Program-made: the position numbers and the translations under genes
In this document: one piece after another, positions 1 through 9,982 of the stretch
Layout of the letters: every line of letters starts with the position of its first letter
Numbering within the stretch: the first letter of the stretch is position 1
Notes under the pieces: model-generated
The model's input: the letters and a program-made list of their open reading frames with translations, nothing else
What the model was told of the DNA's origin: nothing
Database searches by the model: none
Assembly (NCBI GenBank): GCA_029945495.1
Contig: JAQSCR010000271.1
Coordinates: forward strand, 1 to 36,752
Reading direction: 5' to 3'
Origin: Pseudolabrys sp.
GTDB taxonomy: Bacteria > Pseudomonadota > Alphaproteobacteria > Rhizobiales > Xanthobacteraceae
DNA: 36,752 nucleotides

Positions 1-304
1 CGATGACATGCCCTTTGGTCATGACCGGGGCATGCAGCACCAGGCCCTGCTCGCCGTGCACGATATGGCTCCAGGTCAGGCCGAAATCGTTGTCGCGCAA
101 CCAGAACGGCGAATAAGCCTGCACCAGCGCATAAGTCGGCAACGCCTTGAGGTTGTCCTCGTAAACGAAGGCGAGCTCGTCGGCGTTCACCGGGTCCTGG
201 CCTAGCCCCAAGCCGAGCGCATAAAGAATGCAGTCCTTCGGGCCGTAGCTTTGCTCGACCGGCGGAATCTTGAAGGACAGCAGTCTGTCGAGGTTGAGCG
301 GCAT
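1..304 (-). CDS. MaoC-like / hydratase-2 dehydratase, N-terminal part (truncated by window start)
   Basis: Reverse-strand translation from ATG at 304: MPLNLDRLLSFKIPPVEQSYGPKDCILYALGLGLGQDPVNADELAFVYEDNLKALPTYALV..., typical of the N-terminal hydratase-2 (MFE-2/MaoC) domain. Open to window edge, so absent from the ORF track. Confidence 0.75.
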   Translation of the reverse strand, partial: MPLNLDRLLSFKIPPVEQSYGPKDCILYALGLGLGQDPVNADELAFVYEDNLKALPTYALVQAYSPFWLRDNDFGLTWSHIVHGEQGLVLHAPVMTKGHVI

Positions 305-316
305 CGTGAGCTTAAG

Positions 317-1423
317 CTAGCGCCCCCACACTTCGTCCGCCAGTTCGACGATCATGCGCAGTTTGGCCCATTGCTGCTCCTCGTCGAGCACGTTGCCCTC
401 CTCGGTCGAGGCAAAGCCGCATTGCGGCGACAGGCAAAGCTGCTCGAGCGGGGCGAATTTCGCCGCCTCATCGATGCGGCGCTTCAGCTCGTCCTTGGAT
501 TCGAGCTTGCCGGATTTCGAGGTGACCAGGCCGAGCACCACCGTCTTGTCCTTCGGCAGCAGCCGCAGCGGTTCGAAATTTCCGGCGCGGGCGTCGTCAT
601 ATTCCATGAAGAAGCCGTGCACGTTGATCTTGTTGAACAGGATTTCCTGCACCGCCTCGTAGCCGCCGGCGCCCATATAGGTCGATTTATAATTGCCGCG
701 ACACATATGCATGGTGATGGTCATGTCGGACGGAATATCCGACATCGCCACGTTGATGAGATCGGCGTAGCGCTCGCCGAGCTCTTCCGGATCGTCGCCG
801 CGGTCCTTCATCTGCTGGCGGTATTTCGCATCGCACAGCATGGCGATGAACACTTCGTCGAGCTGCAGATAACGGCAGCCGGCGTCGGCGAAGCCACGCA
901 CGGCTTTTTTGTAGGCCTGGCCGAGATCGGCAAACAGCGATTCGCGCGTCGGATAGACGTTTCTGTCGACCGGCGGCTTGACCGGCCGGCCATACATCGC
1001 CGACGGCGCGGGAATCGTGATCTTCGCCGTCTGTCTGGTATGCGCGGCGAGGAATTTGAAATGCTCGATCATCGGATGATGCGCCGAGCCGAGCTTGCCG
1101 GTGACCTTGACGCCTTCGTTGCGCGTGGTGACCGCGGCGAAGGCGACGCCTGAGTCCATCACATGCTTCTCGGCGCCGTCGAGGCCCCAGAGAAAATCGA
1201 GATGCCACCAGGAGCGGCGGAATTCGCCGTCGGTGACGGACTTGAGGCCGACCTCTTCCTGCTTCTTGATGACGCGCTCGATCTCGCGGTCTTCCACCGC
1301 CTTCAGCGCGGCGGCGTCGATCTCGCCTTTGGCGAATTTGGTGCGCGCTTCCTTGAGCGCGGCGGGACGCAGCAGACTGCCGACGTGGTCGGCGCGGAAC
1401 GGCGGTTTGGTGCGCGTGCTCAT
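317..1423 (-). CDS. Core-MetE-like (cobalamin-independent methionine synthase C-terminal-like) methyltransferase, paralogue A
   Basis: 368 aa; PPFRADHVGSLLR N-terminus, zinc-site motifs HMC (MHMCRGN), EYD, SPQCGF; no MetE N-terminal half. Confidence 0.88.
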   Translation of the reverse strand: MSTRTKPPFRADHVGSLLRPAALKEARTKFAKGEIDAAALKAVEDREIERVIKKQEEVGLKSVTDGEFRRSWWHLDFLWGLDGAEKHVMDSGVAFAAVTTRNEGVKVTGKLGSAHHPMIEHFKFLAAHTRQTAKITIPAPSAMYGRPVKPPVDRNVYPTRESLFADLGQAYKKAVRGFADAGCRYLQLDEVFIAMLCDAKYRQQMKDRGDDPEELGERYADLINVAMSDIPSDMTITMHMCRGNYKSTYMGAGGYEAVQEILFNKINVHGFFMEYDDARAGNFEPLRLLPKDKTVVLGLVTSKSGKLESKDELKRRIDEAAKFAPLEQLCLSPQCGFASTEEGNVLDEEQQWAKLRMIVELADEVWGR

Positions 1424-1428
1424 CTAAC

Positions 1429-2535
1429 TTACCCCCACACTTCTTCGGACACTTCGACGATCATGCGCAGCTTGGCCCACTGCTCGTTTTCGGCCAGGAT
1501 ATTGCCGTCCTCGGTCGAGGCAAAGCCGCATTGCGGCGACAGGCATAGCTGCTCGAGCGGAATGAATTTGGCGGCCTCGTCGATGCGGCGCTTGAGCTCG
1601 TCCTTCGATTCGAGCCGGCCCGACTTCGACGTCACCAGGCCGAGCACCACCGTCTTGCCTTTCGGCACGAAGCGCAGCGGCTCGAAGCCGCCGGCGCGGT
1701 CCGAATCGTATTCCATGAAGTAGCCGTGCACGTTGATGGTGTTGAACAGGATTTCCGCCACCGGCTCGTAGCCGCCCGAGGCGACGAAGGTGGACTGGAA
1801 ATTGCCGCGGCACAGATGCATGGCGATAGTCATGTCGGCGGGAATGTCCGACATCGCCGCGTTGATCATGCCGGCATAGATCATCGGCAGGCTGGAAGGA
1901 TCGTCGCCGCGGCGGGCGACCTGCTCGCGCAGCTTCGGATCGCACAGATAAGTGAAATTGACCTCGTCGAGCTGCAGATAGCGGCAACCGGCGTCGGCAA
2001 AGGCGCGCACGGCCTTGGCATAGGTGGCGCCGAGGTCGCGGTAGAATTCGCCCATGTCGGGATAGATACTTTCCGGCACGGCGTCGCGGCCATAACGGAA
2101 ATGCAGACTGGACGGCGAGGGTATCGTCATCTTCGGCGTCGCGCGCGTATGCGCCTTGACGAACTTGAAATGTTCCAGCATCGGGTGGCCGGAAAACGTG
2201 CCGAGCGGGCCCACGACGCGCAGCATCATCGGCTTGGGATTGACGCCCTCGAACTTGATCTTGCGCTCGCCGAGATAGGCTTCGACGCCGTCGAGCTGGC
2301 CGAGGAAATCGTAGTTCCAGAAAGCGCGGCGGAATTCGCCGTCGGTGACCGACTTGAGGCCGATGTCTTCCTGCTTCCTGATAATGCCGGCGATCTCGCG
2401 GTCTTCGACGTCCTTCAACACCTCGGCGGCGATCTCGCCCTTCTCGCGTTGCGCGCGCGCCTGTTTGAGCGACGCGGTGCGCAACAGGCTGCCGACATGG
2501 TCGGCGCGGAACGGAGGCGATTGACGCAACGTCAC
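1429..2535 (-). CDS. Core-MetE-like methyltransferase, paralogue B
   Basis: Same family; MHLCRGN, MEYD, SPQCGF. ORF track starts at TTG 2544, but the GTG at 2535 overlaps the preceding gene's stop (TAGTG) and is a better start. Confidence 0.87.
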   Translation of the reverse strand: MTLRQSPPFRADHVGSLLRTASLKQARAQREKGEIAAEVLKDVEDREIAGIIRKQEDIGLKSVTDGEFRRAFWNYDFLGQLDGVEAYLGERKIKFEGVNPKPMMLRVVGPLGTFSGHPMLEHFKFVKAHTRATPKMTIPSPSSLHFRYGRDAVPESIYPDMGEFYRDLGATYAKAVRAFADAGCRYLQLDEVNFTYLCDPKLREQVARRGDDPSSLPMIYAGMINAAMSDIPADMTIAMHLCRGNFQSTFVASGGYEPVAEILFNTINVHGYFMEYDSDRAGGFEPLRFVPKGKTVVLGLVTSKSGRLESKDELKRRIDEAAKFIPLEQLCLSPQCGFASTEDGNILAENEQWAKLRMIVEVSEEVWG

Positions 2536-3638
2536 TAGCCCCAAACCTCTTTCGACACTTCAACGATCATGCGCAGCTTGGCCCACTGCTCGTCCTCGGC
2601 CAGCACATTGCCTTCCTCGGTTGAGGAAAAGCCACACTGCGGCGACAGGCAAAGCTGCTCGAGTGCGACATATTTGGTGGCCTGGTCGATGCGGCGCTTG
2701 ATGTCGTCCTTGGACTCGAGCGTACCGCTCTTGGAGGTGACCAGGCCCAGCACCAGTTGCTTGTCGCCTTTCGGGAAATAACGCAACGGTTCGAAGCCGC
2801 CGGCGCGATCGGTGTCGTATTCGAGGAAGTAGCCGTCGAGATTGGTCTTGCCGAGCAGATGCTCGGCGACGAATTCGTAGCCGCCTTGCGCGATCCAGGT
2901 CGAACGGAAATTGCCGCGGCAGGAGTGCATGGTGATCGCCATGTCGGCCGGCTTGTCCTTGAGCGCCGCATTGGTCACGCGCGCATAGATTTCCGGCAAC
3001 TTGTCGGGATCGTCGCCGCGCGCCTTCGAGCCCTCGCGTTCCTTCGGATCGCACATCATCGCCCAGGCGGTGTCGTCGAGTTGCAGATAGCGGCAGCCGG
3101 CGTCGTAGAAGGCGCGGATTGCCCTCTGCCAGGCCTTGCCGACATCGTCGAAGAACACGTCGAGATCGGGATAGGCCTCCGTGCTCACCATTTTTCGGCC
3201 TTGCCGGAAGTGGAAGGTTGACGGTGCCGGGATCGTCATCTTCGGCGTAACGTTGCAATGAGCCTTCAGGAACTTGAAATGGTCGAGATGCGCATGGCCG
3301 GCGAATTCGACCTTGCGGTTGATCTTGATGGCCTCGCTCTTGGTTTCGATGCCGTGAAATTTGATTGGCGGTCCAACGACGAGGTCGACGCCCTGCAGGC
3401 CACGGAAGAAATCGAAATGCCACCAGGAGCGGCGGAACTCGCCGTCGGTGGCGAGCTGCAGGCCGATCTCTTCCTGCTTCTTGACGACCTTGATGATCTC
3501 GCGGTCTTCGATCTCTTTTAATGCGGCGGCGGTGATGTCGCCTGTGGCGTGCTTGGCGCGCGCGTCCTTGAGCACGGCGGGGCGCAGCAGGCTGCCGACA
3601 TGATCGGCGCGGAACGGCGGCGATTTGCGTTGCGACAT
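2535..3638 (-). CDS. Core-MetE-like methyltransferase, paralogue C
   Basis: 367 aa; MHSCRGN, LEYD, SPQCGF; LQLDDTAW signature shared with paralogue D. Confidence 0.88.
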   Translation of the reverse strand: MSQRKSPPFRADHVGSLLRPAVLKDARAKHATGDITAAALKEIEDREIIKVVKKQEEIGLQLATDGEFRRSWWHFDFFRGLQGVDLVVGPPIKFHGIETKSEAIKINRKVEFAGHAHLDHFKFLKAHCNVTPKMTIPAPSTFHFRQGRKMVSTEAYPDLDVFFDDVGKAWQRAIRAFYDAGCRYLQLDDTAWAMMCDPKEREGSKARGDDPDKLPEIYARVTNAALKDKPADMAITMHSCRGNFRSTWIAQGGYEFVAEHLLGKTNLDGYFLEYDTDRAGGFEPLRYFPKGDKQLVLGLVTSKSGTLESKDDIKRRIDQATKYVALEQLCLSPQCGFSSTEEGNVLAEDEQWAKLRMIVEVSKEVWG

Positions 3639-3668
3639 GATTCACTCCCGGATTTTATTGATCTTCCG

Positions 3669-3685
3669 GCCGGGCTTGTCCCGGC
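3669..3685. repeat. REP-like intergenic palindrome (GCCGGG-CTTGT-CCCGGC)
   Basis: Perfect 6-bp inverted repeat, 5-nt loop, in the 206-bp gap between paralogues C and D. Confidence 0.5.
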
Positions 3686-3844
3686 TCGTTTTCATCTGTC
3701 CTTTATATTCGAAGGACGGCGAGCCACAAGCGCATTGGCCCTTCGTTTTCGGCGTGCCACGCGCGCGTTTTCGCGCGGCTCGACGGAGCATATCGAGCCG
3801 GACGGGACGACCGATAAAGTCACCCCGCCCGCTCGGTTACGGCG

Positions 3845-4948
3845 CTACTTGCCCCAGACGTCCTTCGAGATCTCGATGATCTCCTTGAGCTTGGCCCACT
3901 GCTCGTCATAGGCCAGCGTATTGCCTTCCTCGGTCGAGGCAAAACCGCACTGCGGCGACAGGCAGAGTTGCTCGAGTGCGACGAACTTCTCGGCTTCCTT
4001 GATGCGCTTCTTGATATCCGCGGTCGGCTCCAGCGTGCCGATCTTCGAGGTAATGAGACCGAGCACGACCTGCTTGTGGCCTTTCGGCAGAAAGCGCAGC
4101 GGTTCGAAGCCGCCGGCGCGGTCGGTGTCGTATTCGAGGAAGTAGCCGTCGTAATTGCACTTGGCCAACAGGCTCTCGGCCACCGGTTCGTAGCCGCCCG
4201 ACGAAATGAAGGTCGAACGGAAATTACCGCGGCAGACATGGGTGGTGATGGTCATGTCGGCGGGCTTCGCCTCGAGCGCCTTGTTGATCATCTTGGTGTA
4301 GCTGTCCTGCAGATGATCGACATCGAGGCCGCGGTCGCGCGCCTTCTTCAGCTCTTCTTCCGAGCACAGATAGGCCCAAGCGGTGTCGTCGAACTGCAGA
4401 TAGCGGCAGCCGGCGTCGTAAAACGCCTTGATCGCCTTCTGATAAGCGATCGCCAGATCGTCGAAGATCGCGTCGCGGCTGGCATAGGCGTTTTTCTCGA
4501 CGGCATCCGGCTCGAGGCGGAAATGCATCACGCCCGGCGACGGGATCGTCATCTTCGGCGTCACCTTGGTGTTCGCCTTGAGGAACTTGAAATGCTCGAG
4601 CATCGGATGATTGGAGAAGCCGATCTTGCCGGTGACGTGGATCGACCTCGCCTTGGTCAGGACGCCCTGGAACTGAATGCCCTTACCGGCGATGATCTCG
4701 ACGCCGTCGAGCCCGCCGAAGAAGTCGTAGTGCCACCACGAGCGGCGGAACTCGCCGTCGGTGGCAAGTTGCAGGCCAATGCCTTCCTGCTGCTTGATGA
4801 CCTTGACGATCTCGGCGTCTTCGACGGCCTTGAGCTGGGCATCGGTGATCTCGCCCTTCTCGTGCTTGGCCCGCGCCTCTTTGATCGGCGCGGTGCGCAG
4901 GAAGCTGCCGACATGGTCGGCGCGGAAGGGCGGTTTGGTTCGTTGCAT
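3845..4948 (-). CDS. Core-MetE-like methyltransferase, paralogue D
   Basis: 367 aa; THVCRGN, LEYD, SPQCGF; LQFDDTAW signature. Confidence 0.88.
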   Translation of the reverse strand: MQRTKPPFRADHVGSFLRTAPIKEARAKHEKGEITDAQLKAVEDAEIVKVIKQQEGIGLQLATDGEFRRSWWHYDFFGGLDGVEIIAGKGIQFQGVLTKARSIHVTGKIGFSNHPMLEHFKFLKANTKVTPKMTIPSPGVMHFRLEPDAVEKNAYASRDAIFDDLAIAYQKAIKAFYDAGCRYLQFDDTAWAYLCSEEELKKARDRGLDVDHLQDSYTKMINKALEAKPADMTITTHVCRGNFRSTFISSGGYEPVAESLLAKCNYDGYFLEYDTDRAGGFEPLRFLPKGHKQVVLGLITSKIGTLEPTADIKKRIKEAEKFVALEQLCLSPQCGFASTEEGNTLAYDEQWAKLKEIIEISKDVWGK

Positions 4949-4987
4949 GAATGCCTCGTTACTGTGCTTGCTGGTTGGAATCTAACA

Positions 4988-5758
4988 TTAATAGAGACCG
5001 GTTGCGACCGGCCGGCGGATGAGCACGGCTCCGGGCACGAGGTCGCGCGTGCCTTGATTGCGGAGAGCCAATTGCAGGTTTCGATGCGCCAGGCGCGCGT
5101 GTTCGCGCATCAACGCCTCGGCGCGGGCGCCCTCGCGCGCTTCGATGGCACGGGTCACGCAGTGATGATGGTCCTGCGCGATGATGAGAATCCGGCGCGC
5201 TTCCGGCAGCATCGCCTGAACCATGACAAAGCCGCTCGGCGAGGCGAACGGCAGATTAAGCGCCCGCTCGATCTGGCGCAGCAGGACCGGGCTATCGGCG
5301 GCGCTGATCAGCAGCGCGTGAAAATGCGCGTTGATTTCGACATATTCCGAGAAATCGTCGACCGAGAGGGTCGGCCGGGCGACCAGCGCGTCGAACTGCT
5401 GGAGATTGTCTTTCAGTTCGGCCAGCACCGAACCCTGCACGCCGCGTTCGGCGGCGATCCGCGCCGCGAAACCTTCCAGCGTTCCGCGCAGCTCGATGGC
5501 ATCGTAGATATCGCGTTCGGAAAACGCCTTGATGGCAAAACCGCCGGATGGGATCGCTTCGAGAAAGCCTTCCTCCTCGAGGCGGACCAGCGCCATCCGG
5601 ATCGGCGTGCGCTACATGCCGAGCCGGTCGACGATCGACAGCTCGGAGATGCGGTCGCCCGGCTTTAGGTCGCCGGACAGGATCAGGTCACGCAGGGCAA
5701 GCTGCGCCTTGACGGTCTGCGACGACGAGCGTTCGCCTTCGGCCGTATGGAGCGACAC
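4988..5758 (-). pseudogene. GntR-family (FCD/FadR-type) regulator interrupted by an in-frame TAG in the HTH
   Basis: GTG at 5758 reads MSLHTAEGERSSSQTVKAQLALRDLILSGDLKPGDRISELSIVDRLGM*RTPIRMALVRLEEEGFLEAIPSGGF...; TAG at 5612-5614 sits where GntR proteins have the Ser of LGvSRTPvR. Downstream ORF 4988-5596 encodes the rest. Confidence 0.85.
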
Positions 5759-5806
5759 CTGCTTCTCCCTATTTCGTGCGCGGTCCTTGAGGACCCACGG
5801 AATTCA

Positions 5807-5820
5807 TGCTGTATACAGCA
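5807..5820. promoter_or_regulatory. Perfect 14-bp palindrome TGCTGTATACAGCA, candidate GntR/FCD operator 1
   Basis: Perfect dyad with TGTATACA core, 49 bp upstream of the gntR start. Confidence 0.65.
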
Positions 5821-5922
5821 AATAGCCGGGGTGCCGCCAGAGCAATCCTAAAGTGGGCAGAATCCCGCAGATTCGGCAATATTTTGGCAAGTAATTAGAT
5901 TTTTCGACCTTCTGCCGAAGAT

Positions 5923-5933
5923 CATGTATACAA
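5923..5933. promoter_or_regulatory. CATGTATACAA, candidate GntR/FCD operator 2
   Basis: Second TGTATACA core in the same divergent intergenic region, ~110 bp upstream of ligM-like ATG (6045). Confidence 0.55.
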
Positions 5934-6038
5934 CTTCGCACGGAAATTAAGACCGGCCCTATCCAGGCCAAGAAACCACCGTAGCCGTGTGGCGAGCCGT
6001 CAGGCGGTTCTGTATCGACCGAAACGTCCAGGGAGTGA

Positions 6039-7448
<1,410 letters not shown>

Positions 7449-7477
7449 CGCTCGCCGATAGACTGGCGAACAGAGAT

Positions 7478-7509
7478 ACGGCGTGGCACCAGGTGCCACG
7501 CCGTTTTTA
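7478..7509 (+). terminator. Rho-independent terminator downstream of ligM
   Basis: ACGGCGTGGCACC-A-GGTGCCACGCCGT perfect 13-bp arms followed by TTTTATTT. Confidence 0.88.
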
Positions 7510-7551
7510 TTTGCGGGTCGTTTTAGCGCACTGACGGCAACGCGGGCCGCA

Positions 7552-8421
7552 TCAGGCCATGGCAGGGCTTACAGACATCCGCAACGCCAGATCATGCGCG
7601 TAGCGCGCGGTATTTTCGAAACCGCCGAACGAGAAATAATGCGGTGCGATGGCGCCGATACCGGACGCTTCGGCGGCCAGTTCCCTGACGATCTCTTCCG
7701 GTCCGACATTGCCGAGCAGGCTGGCCGCGGCGCCGGAGGCCATGCCGCGCATCGACGCGTTGACGCCGCACAGCTTGGCATAACGCAACAACGACTTGAA
7801 ACTGGTTGGCCCGGCCAAGCCGACCTGAACCGGCGTGGTGATGCCTTGCGCGCGCAGGCGTTTAAGCCAGGCGACGATCGGCGCGGCTTCGAAAGCGAAC
7901 TGGCTGACGATGGTGACACCGAGGCCAGCATCGGCCGCCGCCGACAGCTTCGCCGGCAAGGCGGCATCGATCTTGTCCTGATCGATGCGGGAGTGGCCTT
8001 CGGGGTATCCGCCGATGCCGATATTTTCGATGCCTGCTTCGCGCAGTCTGCCGTTACGAATGACACTGAGCGCATCGGCATAAGGCCCGGCCTGATCGAT
8101 ATCGCCAGCGATCACCAGCACCCGTCTGACGTCGGCGTCGCCGCGCAGCCGGGCGACGAAATCGTCGAGTTCGGCCTTCGACGTCATGCGTCGGGCCGAC
8201 AGATGGACGACCGGTTCAAGCCCGGCTCGCCGCGCTTCGCCGGCGAGAACCGCGAGGTCAGGCAACGACTGGGTCGGCACCGAGCTGATAAACAGCTGCC
8301 GGCCTTTGCCGACAACACCGGCAACCGCGGCAATCTCGGCGGGCTTCGGCCGCGTCGCCTCGATCGAATAGCCGTTTACAAACGCAGCCGCTTGGCCGGT
8401 GGTCGCTGAACGAACTAACAT
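7552..8421 (-). CDS. metF: Methylenetetrahydrofolate reductase-like protein (divergent MetF)
   Basis: 289 aa TIM-barrel-like; VIAGDIDQAGPYADAL, GIGGYPEGHSRIDQD, VSQFAFEAAPIVAWLKRLRAQGI match MetF landmarks. Confidence 0.78.
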   Translation of the reverse strand: MLVRSATTGQAAAFVNGYSIEATRPKPAEIAAVAGVVGKGRQLFISSVPTQSLPDLAVLAGEARRAGLEPVVHLSARRMTSKAELDDFVARLRGDADVRRVLVIAGDIDQAGPYADALSVIRNGRLREAGIENIGIGGYPEGHSRIDQDKIDAALPAKLSAAADAGLGVTIVSQFAFEAAPIVAWLKRLRAQGITTPVQVGLAGPTSFKSLLRYAKLCGVNASMRGMASGAAASLLGNVGPEEIVRELAAEASGIGAIAPHYFSFGGFENTARYAHDLALRMSVSPAMA

Positions 8422-8468
8422 GTCGCCTCTTTAAACTCCTCGATTTTTCTATGCGCCGATGCGCTGCG

Positions 8469-9878
8469 TCATTCCCGGCGCCGTGAAATCACAAATGACT
8501 CGTCGTAGAACCACAGCCCGCCGTGCTTTTGCAGCGTGTCGCGCGTCGCCTCGATGTAGCGGCGGTCGCTGTTGACGTCGCTCAAGCGGTCGTCCTCCAC
8601 CTGCGCGACATAGACCGCCGCGTTCCAGGCGGCGAGCAGCGTCGAGGTGCCGATCGACGACGAGACTTCCGACGGCAGCGTGTGCATGTCGTAGCGGAAC
8701 AGCGAACGCTGGTCGGAATAGGCGTTGAAGTTGAGGTCGCGCGCCGCCGAGCCCAATTCGTGCTTGGTTTCCTTGAGCAGGTCGTGGCGGCTGTGCGTGA
8801 ACGGATTGTCCTCCGGCCACACTGTGTGAACGATTTCCATCGCCGGATCGTGGCCGTAGGACTGGATCGCGATCATGCGGCCGCCGGGGCCGAGCGCGCG
8901 CGCCAGCGGCGCCAGCACGCGCTTGGCCTTGAACTCGAGCGAGGCGCGGGCGCGATAGGGCTGCGAAGCGATGACCAGATCGTAGTCGGCGGTGGTGCCG
9001 CCCGGCTTCGGGATGACCTGATCGAGCAGGAAGCGATGGTCGTTGCGGTAGATCACCAGCACGACCGGGCGCTCATAGACCGGATTGCCGCTCTTCGGCG
9101 ACACTTTCGCCTTCCAGCTTTCGGCAAGGAACGGCTCGAGCGCGGTGATCTGCTCTTCGAACGTGTGGGCGGTGCCGCCGTCCATCGCCAGCTCTTTCCA
9201 CACCATGCTGGTGGCCGCCGACAGCGACTTGGCGGCGAGCCACGGCGCTTCGGCATAAGCGAGATTGGTCAGCACCAGCACCGTTGAGGGATGCTCGACG
9301 AAACGGTCGGCCATCTTGTGCAGCGTCAGGCGGACGTCTTCGAGGCTGATTTCCTTGCCGACAATGTAGTGCGGCATGGTCGGGAAGCGGTCGTGCATCG
9401 AGCGCATGACGCGGGTCAGCACACCGCCGTCGCCGATGCCGGCGTCGAACACGCGCACCGCCGGCGGACGCGGATGAATATTGGCCAGCTCCAGGCTGAC
9501 GCGCTGCGCGACCTCCCATTTCTCGCTGCAGGTATTCACGAACAGCAGATATTTCTGGCGATTATCGAAGAAGCGGAAATTGCGTTGCGGATCGTCATCC
9601 GTCTGGTTCGTGGCCATTGGCGGCGCCTGCGGTTTGATGATGGGTAGCGATTGCGCGGAAGGCGCGTCGAAAAGCACACGGCGACGCGCCGGGGCGCCAT
9701 CACCGGTTTGCGACATGAAGGCGCGGATACGGTCCAGCGTGTCGGTGGTGATGCGGCCGCCATTGCGCAGCCGGCTGGCGAGCTTGCCGTCATTGACGGC
9801 GCGGCGTCCGAAGGTTGATTCGGCTAAGCCCCGCTGGCGGCAGAATTCACTGATCTCCTGGAGAATGACCTCGTTCAT
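8469..9878 (-). CDS. HTH-type N-terminus fused to SAM-methyltransferase-like domain, function unknown
   Basis: From ATG 9878: MNEVILQEISEFCRQRGLAESTFGRRAVNDGKLASRLRNGGRITTDTLDRIRAFM (HTH-like), then VRVFDAGIGDGGVLTRVMRSMH (motif I-like) and DYDLVIASQPYRARASLEFKAKRVLAPLARALGPGGRMIAIQSYG (MTase-like). Confidence 0.65.
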   Translation of the reverse strand: MNEVILQEISEFCRQRGLAESTFGRRAVNDGKLASRLRNGGRITTDTLDRIRAFMSQTGDGAPARRRVLFDAPSAQSLPIIKPQAPPMATNQTDDDPQRNFRFFDNRQKYLLFVNTCSEKWEVAQRVSLELANIHPRPPAVRVFDAGIGDGGVLTRVMRSMHDRFPTMPHYIVGKEISLEDVRLTLHKMADRFVEHPSTVLVLTNLAYAEAPWLAAKSLSAATSMVWKELAMDGGTAHTFEEQITALEPFLAESWKAKVSPKSGNPVYERPVVLVIYRNDHRFLLDQVIPKPGGTTADYDLVIASQPYRARASLEFKAKRVLAPLARALGPGGRMIAIQSYGHDPAMEIVHTVWPEDNPFTHSRHDLLKETKHELGSAARDLNFNAYSDQRSLFRYDMHTLPSEVSSSIGTSTLLAAWNAAVYVAQVEDDRLSDVNSDRRYIEATRDTLQKHGGLWFYDESFVISRRRE

Positions 9879-9982
9879 GGTGTTTCCTCGAACGCGCTTT
9901 TTGCTGGCTCTGTTGGCCATGGCGCCCGACAGCGAACCAAGCGGGAGATATTTCGTCAACCACAAAGTGGCATGAAAAAAGT

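Noticed and set aside
4949-4987. SAM riboswitch upstream of the core-MetE operon
   Set aside because: Only 39 nt between gntR stop and the first metE-like gene; no room or recognisable SAM-II/SAM-V structure.
5612-5614. Pyrrolysine or other recoding of the GntR TAG codon
   Set aside because: TAG is used as an ordinary stop nearby (core-MetE copy C, crotonase), no pyl genes are visible, and the position is a conserved Ser; nonsense mutation or sequencing error is simpler.
3968-5668. 566-aa plus-strand ORF
   Set aside because: Shadow of core-MetE paralogue D and the GntR gene; no motifs.
7483-8409. 308-aa plus-strand ORF starting MAPGATP
   Set aside because: Antisense of metF, start created by the symmetric terminator hairpin.
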